The notes beneath the pieces are model-generated. The model did no database searches, was not told the DNA's origin, and saw nothing but the letters and a program-made list of their open reading frames with translations. 11,243 nucleotides of DNA from Fretibacterium sp. (GTDB taxonomy: Bacteria > Synergistota > Synergistia > Synergistales > Aminobacteriaceae): assembly GCA_016280565.1 (NCBI GenBank), contig JAEEGY010000068.1:1-11243 (forward strand), in the 5' to 3' direction. Position numbers and translations under genes: made by a program. Position 1 is the stretch's first letter; each line of letters starts with the position of its first letter. Positions 5,920 through 11,243 of the stretch are shown here, one piece after another.

Positions 5920-7146
5920 TCACTTTTTCGCATAGAGCTCCAAAATCTTCAGGACCACCGACGTGGCCTTCTCCATCACCTGCACGGAGATGAACTCGAA
6001 CCGACCGTGGTAGTTGTGGCCGCCCGTGAAGAGGTTGGGGGTGATCAGCCCGCGCCAGGACAGCGCCGCGCCGTCCGTGCCGCCGCGCATGGGGATGAAG
6101 AAAGGTTGGATGTCCAGCGCCTTCATGGCCTCCACCGCAGTGTCCACGATGTCCATGTGCCCCTTGAGCTTCTCGGCCATGTTGTAATACTGGTCCTTCA
6201 TCTCAAGCTGGAAACGGTCCGCACCGTACTTGTCCTGAAGCCATTTCACGCACTTCTCCATAAATTTCTTCCGCGCCTCGAACTTCTCCCGGTCGTGGTC
6301 GCGGATGATGAAGCGCAGGGTGGCGCGCTCGGTCTCGCCCTCAAAGCCCAGGCAGTGGAAGTACCCCTCGTACTTCTCCGTCGTCGCGGGGGTCTCGGAG
6401 GCCGGGAGCAGGGACAGCAGCTCGTGGCCCAGCATGACAGCGTTGAGCATCAGCCCCTTGGCCGTGCCGGGGTGCACCGCGCGCCCCTCGATCTTCACCA
6501 CCGCGCTGGCCGCGTTGAAGTTCTCGTAGGCCACCTCGCCGATGGGGCCGCCGTCCACCGTGTAGGCGAAGTCCGCGCCGAACTTCTCGATGTCCAGGCC
6601 CTTGGCCAGCTCGCTGACCTCCTCGTCCGGCGTGAAGGCCACCTTGACGTCCCCGTGCTCAAACTCCGGATGCTCCAGCATCCAGTCTACCGCGCCCATG
6701 ATCTCCGCCATGCCGGCCTTGTTGTCCGCGCCCAGGAGCGTCGTCCCGTCCGTCACCACCAGGTCATGCCCCACGTAGTTTTTCATGAAGGGGAAGTCAT
6801 TGGGGGAGAGGACGACGTTCAGCTTCTCGTTCAGCACCACGTCCCCGCCGTCGTAGCCCTTCACGACCCGCGCCTTCACATCCTTGCCGGAGGCCTCGGT
6901 GGCCGTGTCCATGTGGGCGATAAAGCCAATGGCCGGGAGCTTCTTCTTCGAGTTTGAGGGCAGCGTGGCGGTCACATAGGCGTGGTCCGTCAAAGTGATG
7001 TCCTTCAGGCCGCGGTCACGCAGCTCTTTCTCCATCTCCTTCGCCAGGACCATCTGCCCCGGCGTGCTGGGCACGACCCCGGCGTCCTCCTTCGACTGCG
7101 TGTCGTAGGTCACGTATTTCAGAAAATGTTCAAGCGTTGAGTACAT
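5920..7146 (-). CDS. pepT: PepT, tripeptide aminopeptidase (peptidase T)
   Basis: Peptidase T is a cytoplasmic di-zinc M20-family metallopeptidase that removes the N-terminal residue of tripeptides. The protein has 408 residues, the usual length. The metal-site residues can be placed: H78 and D80 in AHMDTA, D141 in GADNKAG, E175 and E176 in TPDEEV, D198 in YTVDGGPIGE and H380 in HNYHGRFEF. H225 in GRAVHPG and the RGGTDGA block (354-360) are also present. The ATG start has AAGGAG upstream, and this site overlaps the oppF stop codon; the gap to oppF is 12 bp. As last gene of the oppBCDF operon, followed by a terminator, it should process peptides brought in by the transporter. This is inferred from co-location, but the fit with substrate size is good. 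Confidence 0.96.
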   Translation of the reverse strand: MYSTLEHFLKYVTYDTQSKEDAGVVPSTPGQMVLAKEMEKELRDRGLKDITLTDHAYVTATLPSNSKKKLPAIGFIAHMDTATEASGKDVKARVVKGYDGGDVVLNEKLNVVLSPNDFPFMKNYVGHDLVVTDGTTLLGADNKAGMAEIMGAVDWMLEHPEFEHGDVKVAFTPDEEVSELAKGLDIEKFGADFAYTVDGGPIGEVAYENFNAASAVVKIEGRAVHPGTAKGLMLNAVMLGHELLSLLPASETPATTEKYEGYFHCLGFEGETERATLRFIIRDHDREKFEARKKFMEKCVKWLQDKYGADRFQLEMKDQYYNMAEKLKGHMDIVDTAVEAMKALDIQPFFIPMRGGTDGAALSWRGLITPNLFTGGHNYHGRFEFISVQVMEKATSVVLKILELYAKK

Positions 7147-7158
7147 AACAGCCTCTCC

Positions 7159-8142
7159 TTAATCAAGTTTCCCCGCAAAGTGGCAGGCAACGAAGTGTCC
7201 CGGCGCGAACTCCGTCAGCGGCGGCGTTCCGTGGTGGCAGACTTCCTGTGCGTAACGGCAGCGCCCCGCGAACCGGCAGGCGTCCGGCGGCTCGATGGGG
7301 CTGGGCACGTCGCCCTCCAAAATGATACGTTCGCGCTGAACGTCCAGCTTCGCCACCGGGATGGCGGACAGTAGCGCCTGGGTGTAGGGGTGCAGCGGGT
7401 TCGCGAACAGCTCCTTGTACTCCGAGAGCTCCACGATCTGCCCCAGGTACATCACCGCGATGCGGTCCGACACGTGACGGACGACGCTCAGGTTGTGCGA
7501 GATAAAGACGTAGGTGTAGTTGAACTCCTTTTGAAGCGAATTCAGCAGGTTCAGGACCTGAGCCTGGATACACACGTCCAGCGCGGACACCGGCTCGTCC
7601 AGCACGATGAACTCCGGGTTCAGCGCCAGGGACCGCGCAATGCCGATCCTCTGCCGCCGCCCGCCGTCCAGCTCGTGGGGGTAGCTGTTCTCCAGCCGCT
7701 CCGCCAGTCCCACCGTGTCCATCAGCTCGCGGATACGCTTTCGCATGGCCGCCTTGTCGTCGTAGATGCTGTTCACGATGAGGGGCTCCGCGATGAGCTC
7801 CCACACGGAAAGCCGCGGGTTCAGGCAGGAGTACGGGTCCTGGAACACGATCTGCACCCGCTTGCGCAGCTCCTTCATCTCGCGGGCACTCACCTTTGTT
7901 ACATCGGTGTATCCCTCGCCCTCCGGGTTTTGCAGCAACACCTTGCCCGATGTGCTGTCCAGAAGACGGATGAGGCAGCGGCCCAGCGTGGACTTGCCGC
8001 AGCCGGACTCCCCCACGAGGCCCAGGGTCTCGCCCCGCTTGATCTCAAAGCTCACATCGTCCACGGCGTGGAGAAGACCGCGCTTAGTGCTGAAATATTT
8101 TTTCAGGTTCTCGACCTTAATGTAGGGCTTATTGTTATCCAT
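7159..8142 (-). CDS. oppF: OppF-type oligopeptide ABC transporter ATPase
   Basis: This is the second of two ATPase subunits energising an Opp/Dpp-family peptide importer at the inner face of the membrane. In its 327 residues, Walker A GESGCGKS is at 44-51, the Q-loop Gln at 101, Walker B FIVLDE at 178-183 and the H-loop His at 216 (FISHNLS). The C-terminal oligopeptide-transporter domain carries the family's cysteine-rich stretch (about 289-320, CRFAGRC, VCHHG, VAC). The signature helix reads LDGGRRQ (158-164) rather than SGGQ-like; this variant recurs in my recollection among related OppF proteins, so it need not mean loss of function. The ATG start has AAGGAGG 8-9 nt upstream, 13 bp after the oppD stop. 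Peptide rather than nickel or another ligand is inferred from the pepT neighbour. Confidence 0.9.
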   Translation of the reverse strand: MDNNKPYIKVENLKKYFSTKRGLLHAVDDVSFEIKRGETLGLVGESGCGKSTLGRCLIRLLDSTSGKVLLQNPEGEGYTDVTKVSAREMKELRKRVQIVFQDPYSCLNPRLSVWELIAEPLIVNSIYDDKAAMRKRIRELMDTVGLAERLENSYPHELDGGRRQRIGIARSLALNPEFIVLDEPVSALDVCIQAQVLNLLNSLQKEFNYTYVFISHNLSVVRHVSDRIAVMYLGQIVELSEYKELFANPLHPYTQALLSAIPVAKLDVQRERIILEGDVPSPIEPPDACRFAGRCRYAQEVCHHGTPPLTEFAPGHFVACHFAGKLD

Positions 8143-8155
8143 CGTCCGCCCCTCC

Positions 8156-9142
8156 TTACGCCTGTCCCAGCATACGAGCCCTTACAGGGCAGGCCACGAA
8201 GTGCCCCGGCTCCAGCTCTTTCATCTCCGGCCGCTCCCGCGAGCAGCACTCCTCCGCCATGGAGCAGCGGGGATGGAACGCGCAGCCCGTGGGCAGGTCC
8301 ATCGGGTCGGGCATCAGGCCGGGGATGACCGGCAGCTCGTCCACGTCCTCGTCGATGTCCGGCACGGAGCGGAACAGGCCGATGGTGTAGGGATGCAGCG
8401 GGTTCGCGTAGAGCGAGCGCTTGTCCCCGTACTCCACCACGCGCCCCGCATACATGATGGCCACCTTGTCGCAGATGTCCGCCACGATGCCCAGGTCGTG
8501 GGTTATCAATATCATGGACGCCGAGAACTGCTGCTTCAGCTTCTTCATCAGCTCCAGCACCTGGGCCTGGATGGTCACGTCCAGCGCCGTCGTCGGCTCA
8601 TCCGCGATGAGGAGCTCCGGGTCGCAGGCCAGCGCGATGGCGATCACCACGCGCTGCTTCATGCCGCCGGAGAACTGGTGCGGATAGTCGTGCATACGCT
8701 CCCGGCGAATGCCCACCAGCTCCAGCATATCCCCCGCCTGCTTCAGGGCCTCGTGCTCCGAGACGTTCCGGTGCAGCCTGATCATCTCGGCAATCTGTTT
8801 GTCCACCGTCATGACGGGATTGAGGCTCGTCATGGGGTCCTGGAAGATCATCGCGATCTTCGCGCCCCGGATGCGACGCATCTCCGCCTCGCTCTTCTTC
8901 AGCAGGTCCTCCCCGTCAAACAGGATCTGGCCGGACTTGATCTTTCCGGGCGGGTTCGGGATAAGGCGCATGATGCCCAGGGCCGTGGTGGTCTTGCCCG
9001 CACCCGTCTCGCCGACGAACCCCAGGGACTCGCCGCGGCCAAGCTGGAGGTTCAGGCCCTCCACCGCGTGGACCACGCCGCTGTCCGTCTCGTAGTGTAT
9101 CGTGAGGTCGCGAATGTCCAACATCAAATTATTGTCTGCCAT
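8156..9142 (-). CDS. oppD: OppD-type oligopeptide ABC transporter ATPase
   Basis: First ATPase subunit of the Opp/Dpp-type importer, expected to pair with the downstream OppF as a heterodimer under OppB and OppC. The 328-residue protein has Walker A GETGAGKT at 44-51, the Q-loop Gln at 101 ([10 protein letters not shown]), the signature FSGGMKQR at 157-164, Walker B LLIADE at 177-182 and the H-loop His at 215 (LITHDLG). The C-terminal domain has the family's Cys cluster ([15 protein letters not shown], 286-300, and a late Cys near 318). FSGGMKQR is the form typical of OppD/DppD. The ATG start has AAGGGGGG upstream and lies 15 bp after the oppC stop. The ligand cannot be read from this subunit alone; peptides are inferred from context. 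Confidence 0.92.
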   Translation of the reverse strand: MADNNLMLDIRDLTIHYETDSGVVHAVEGLNLQLGRGESLGFVGETGAGKTTTALGIMRLIPNPPGKIKSGQILFDGEDLLKKSEAEMRRIRGAKIAMIFQDPMTSLNPVMTVDKQIAEMIRLHRNVSEHEALKQAGDMLELVGIRRERMHDYPHQFSGGMKQRVVIAIALACDPELLIADEPTTALDVTIQAQVLELMKKLKQQFSASMILITHDLGIVADICDKVAIMYAGRVVEYGDKRSLYANPLHPYTIGLFRSVPDIDEDVDELPVIPGLMPDPMDLPTGCAFHPRCSMAEECCSRERPEMKELEPGHFVACPVRARMLGQA

Positions 9143-9157
9143 GATCGTGGCCCCCCT

Positions 9158-10045
9158 TTACCGCTTCAGCTTCGGGTCCAGCGCGTCGCGCAGGCCGTCG
9201 CCCAGGAAGTTCAAAGCCAGAATGGTGAGCATGATCGCCAGGCCGGGGTAGAGCGTCATGTGCGGGTAGTCGCGGATGTACTGCCGCCCGCCGGAGAGCA
9301 TTGCGCCCCACTCGGGGTTGGGCGGCTGGATGCCCAGGCCGATGAAGGAAAGGCCCGCCGCGTTCAGGATGGCCGACGCCACGCCCAGCGTGGACTGCAC
9401 GATGATGGGGGCCATGCTGTTGGGCAGGATGTGTTTCAGGATGATGCGAAGGTCGGAGCTGCCCACGGCCCGCGCCGCCTCGATGAACTCCATGCTGCGG
9501 ATGGACAGCACGGAGCCGCGGACGATGCGCGCATAGGTCGGCACGGCGGAAATGCCCACCGCGATCATCAGGTTCATCAGGCTCGGCCCCAGGGCCGCCA
9601 CGATGGCAATGGCCAAAAGCGTCTGGGGGATGGAGAGCAGTACGTCCATGACGCGCATGATGCTGTTGTCCAGCCAGCCGCTGTAATAGCCGGAGACAGC
9701 TCCCAGCATTCCTCCCGTCACCAGGGCGATGCCCACGGCGATGAAGCCCACCTGGAGCGACACCCGCGCGCCGTAGATGAGGCGGCTCAGGATGTCGCGG
9801 CCAAACTCGTCCGTGCCCAGCCAGTGCTCCGCGGAGGGGGTCTCGAACATGTGCATAAGGTCCTGCTTGATGGGGCTGTAGGGCGCGATGACCTCCGCGA
9901 AGATGGCGCAGAACACCAAAAGCGCAATGATGGCCAGCCCAAACATCGCCAGAGGGCTCTTCGCCAGGCGATACAGGACCTCCATGAAGGGGCCCCGGCG
10001 CTTGCGCTTCGTCAGCTCAGGGACGATCTTTTCGGTATCGTTCAT
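9158..10045 (-). CDS. oppC: OppC-type peptide ABC transporter permease
   Basis: Inner-membrane permease subunit of the peptide importer. The 295-residue protein opens with a charged cytoplasmic segment (about 1-26). The first membrane helix is at about 32-54. The binding-protein-dependent permease domain follows, with helices near 96-118, 142-170, 215-240 and 265-283. The EAA loop that docks on the ATPase is EAARAVGSSDLRIILKHILP (189-208). The segment HWLGTDEFGRDILSRLIYGAR (74-94) is characteristic of OppC/DppC proteins. The ATG start has AAGGAGG 7 nt upstream and lies 12 bp after the oppB stop, so the genes are in one tight operon. DppC or another paralogue is possible, as these permeases cannot be separated by eye. 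Confidence 0.92.
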   Translation of the reverse strand: MNDTEKIVPELTKRKRRGPFMEVLYRLAKSPLAMFGLAIIALLVFCAIFAEVIAPYSPIKQDLMHMFETPSAEHWLGTDEFGRDILSRLIYGARVSLQVGFIAVGIALVTGGMLGAVSGYYSGWLDNSIMRVMDVLLSIPQTLLAIAIVAALGPSLMNLMIAVGISAVPTYARIVRGSVLSIRSMEFIEAARAVGSSDLRIILKHILPNSMAPIIVQSTLGVASAILNAAGLSFIGLGIQPPNPEWGAMLSGGRQYIRDYPHMTLYPGLAIMLTILALNFLGDGLRDALDPKLKR

Positions 10046-10057
10046 AACCGGCCCTCC

Positions 10058-10987
10058 TTACTTGAGCTCCGCCTTGATGCGCGGGTCGATGTAGGCGTAC
10101 AGAAGGTCCACCAGCAGGTTCACGATGCTGAACGTGATGGCCACGAACAGCACGCCGCCCTGGACCATGGGGTAGTCGCGGCTCATGATGGCGTTGACCA
10201 TCAGGCGTCCCACGCCGGGCACGGCGAAGATGGACTCCGTCAGGATGGCACCGGAGAGAAGGTGCCCAAACTGAAGACCGCAGAGCGTCACCACGGGGAT
10301 GAGCGCGTTGCGCAGCGCGTGAACGCCGATGACGATGGACTCCTTCTGCCCCTTGGAGCGGGCCGTGCGGATGTAGTCCGCCCGGATGACCTCAAGCATG
10401 GAGGAGCGGGTCATGCGCGTCACCATGGAGATGGATTGCGCGGCCAGCGCCGCCGAGGGCAGGATCATCGCCTTGAACGTGGAGAACCCCGACGAGGGCA
10501 GCCAGCGCAGGTGCACGGCAAAGAGCAGGATCAGCAGCAGGCCCAGCCAGAACACCGGCATGGACAGCCCGATCATGGCGAAGATCATGGTGATGGTGTC
10601 AAACCACGAATATTGTTTGATCGCCGAGATGATGCCGCAGGGGATGCCGATGAGGATAGCGATAATCATGGCGAAGGCGGAGAGCTTCAGCGTGTAGGGG
10701 AACGCGGTCAGAATCTCCGTCATGACCGGGCGCTTGGTGCTGTAGGAGCGTCCAATGTCCCCATGGACCACGGCCTTGTAAACATAGTTCCCGAACTGCA
10801 CCAGGAAGGGGTCGTTCAGCCCTTCCTTGTCCCGGAACTCCTTGATGGCCTCGTCCGTTGCCAGATCACCCAGAACCATGCGGGCCGGGTCGCCCGGCGT
10901 GAGGTAGAGCAGCGTGAAGACGCAGAACGCCACCCCCAGCAGGACGGGGATCAGGAACAGGACACGGCGTAAGATGTAGCGCAGCAT
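10058..10987 (-). CDS. oppB: OppB-type peptide ABC transporter permease
   Basis: The partner permease of OppC in the peptide importer. The protein has 309 residues, a normal length. The first membrane helix is at about 9-29, after MLRYILRRVLF, and is followed by LTPGDPARMVLGD, the typical periplasmic start of this family. Further helices lie near 101-123, 133-159, 174-190, 230-250 and 278-298. The EAA-type loop facing the ATPase is around 204-231 (DYIRTARSKG, ALRNALIP). The ATG start has AGGAAG upstream. This is the first gene of the oppBCDF-pepT run. A 77-bp gap separates it from the truncated binding-protein gene upstream, and I find no convincing promoter or terminator there. Confidence 0.92.
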   Translation of the reverse strand: MLRYILRRVLFLIPVLLGVAFCVFTLLYLTPGDPARMVLGDLATDEAIKEFRDKEGLNDPFLVQFGNYVYKAVVHGDIGRSYSTKRPVMTEILTAFPYTLKLSAFAMIIAILIGIPCGIISAIKQYSWFDTITMIFAMIGLSMPVFWLGLLLILLFAVHLRWLPSSGFSTFKAMILPSAALAAQSISMVTRMTRSSMLEVIRADYIRTARSKGQKESIVIGVHALRNALIPVVTLCGLQFGHLLSGAILTESIFAVPGVGRLMVNAIMSRDYPMVQGGVLFVAITFSIVNLLVDLLYAYIDPRIKAELK

Positions 10988-11064
10988 GAGTTCACTTCCT
11001 TTGTTGAAAGATAAAATTGAACGGAAAAGGCTTTAACAGTTGCGGCTGGCAAAGGAATCCTGCC

Positions 11065-11243
11065 TCACAGCACCTTGTCCGCCTTCTCCGCTTGGGCCGT
11101 CATCTGATCTATCAGCTGGAGCCTCGTCTCCGTCGAGATGCCGGAGAGGGCCTTATTGATCGCCTTCAGCAGCTTTGTATTGTCCTTTCGGACCGCCACG
11201 CAGATCCCCGTGAACGGCGGCTCAAACCCCTCGCCACGGGCGA
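11065..11243 (-). CDS. C-terminus of a probable amino-acid ABC transporter substrate-binding protein (partial)
   Basis: Only the last 58 codons are inside the window; the gene is cut at its 5' side by the window end. The reading frame running off base 11243 and ending in TGA at 11067-11065 contains GEGFEPPFTGICVAVRKDNT followed by KLLKAINKALSGIS, then an amphipathic tail rich in Gln and Ala. The pattern 'hydrophobic-VAVRK, then a leucine-rich helix with INKAL' is how periplasmic type-3 family binding proteins for polar amino acids usually end. Those are typically about 250-280 residues. It does not resemble the ends of the larger peptide-binding OppA proteins. The same orientation as oppB and the 77-bp spacing leave open whether it is co-transcribed. 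I assign the family with moderate confidence because so little is visible. Confidence 0.6.
   Translation of the reverse strand, partial: ARGEGFEPPFTGICVAVRKDNTKLLKAINKALSGISTETRLQLIDQMTAQAEKADKVL

Noticed and set aside
5914..6957. A 347-codon plus-strand open frame opposite pepT (and a similar one at 7390-8328 opposite oppF).
   Set aside because: Same His/Arg/Val-rich shadow composition. The minus strand carries full-length PepT and OppF with all catalytic motifs.
7159..8142. OppF as an inactive ATPase because of its unusual signature.
   Set aside because: Walker A, Q-loop, Walker B Glu and H-loop His are all intact, and the variant signature seems to recur in related proteins.
8132..10972. 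A 946-codon open frame on the plus strand opposite oppB, oppC and oppD.
   Set aside because: Its product is extremely rich in His, Arg, Asp and Val, with no recognisable domain. The opposite strand encodes four well-spaced proteins with clear motifs and ribosome sites. High third-position GC removes stops from the complementary frame.
10988..11064. A promoter or terminator in the 77-bp gap before oppB.
   Set aside because: Hexamers resembling -35 and -10 boxes can be picked, but none combine acceptable matches with 16-18 bp spacing. The short GGCA/TGCC inverted repeat after the upstream stop has no T run.

Overview
The window is a GC-rich bacterial chromosomal segment in which almost every gene lies on the minus strand. 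The gene content is housekeeping plus peptide nutrition. The block yebC-ruvC-ruvA-ruvB-spoIID-queA, with a SpoIID-family gene between ruvB and queA, is an arrangement I associate with Firmicutes and related anaerobes. Combined with the high GC, the tripeptidase and the complete oligopeptide importer, it suggests an anaerobic peptide or amino-acid fermenter. Synergistota is my best guess and a clostridial lineage the alternative. This is inference from gene content; no 16S gene or lineage marker is present.

Layout, read right to left in the direction of transcription. (1) 11243-11065: the C-terminus of a probable amino-acid-binding periplasmic protein, cut by the window edge. (2) 10987-5920: oppB, oppC, oppD, oppF and pepT. 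All five have ATG starts, clear Shine-Dalgarno sites and gaps of only 12-15 bp, so they look like one operon that imports oligopeptides and removes the N-terminal residue from tripeptides. No oppA is present in the window. (3) 5870-5796 (plus strand): a single tRNA-Thr(CGT) with its own promoter. It converges on pepT across a symmetric hairpin that can terminate both transcripts. (4) 5649-4915: nadE (TTG start), transcribed divergently from the tRNA. (5) 4769-1: yebC, ruvC, ruvA, ruvB, spoIID and the N-terminal third of queA. These are packed with overlaps or gaps of 10 bp or less, and the run starts mainly from GTG codons.

Functionally, the left block joins a YebC-family expression factor, the RuvABC Holliday-junction machinery, a secreted peptidoglycan-acting SpoIID protein and a queuosine tRNA-modification enzyme. 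The only intergenic interval with unexplained structure is 4770-4960. There, an 18-bp perfect direct repeat brackets a G/C hairpin, and one repeat copy encodes the C-terminus of NadE. I see no IS element, phage gene, CRISPR array, toxin-antitoxin pair or defence system. No convincing undescribed system is visible. The more interesting points are the nadE 3' repeat, the linker inside SpoIID, an acidic-pin substitution in RuvA, a variant ABC signature in OppF and the contrast in start codons between the two operons.
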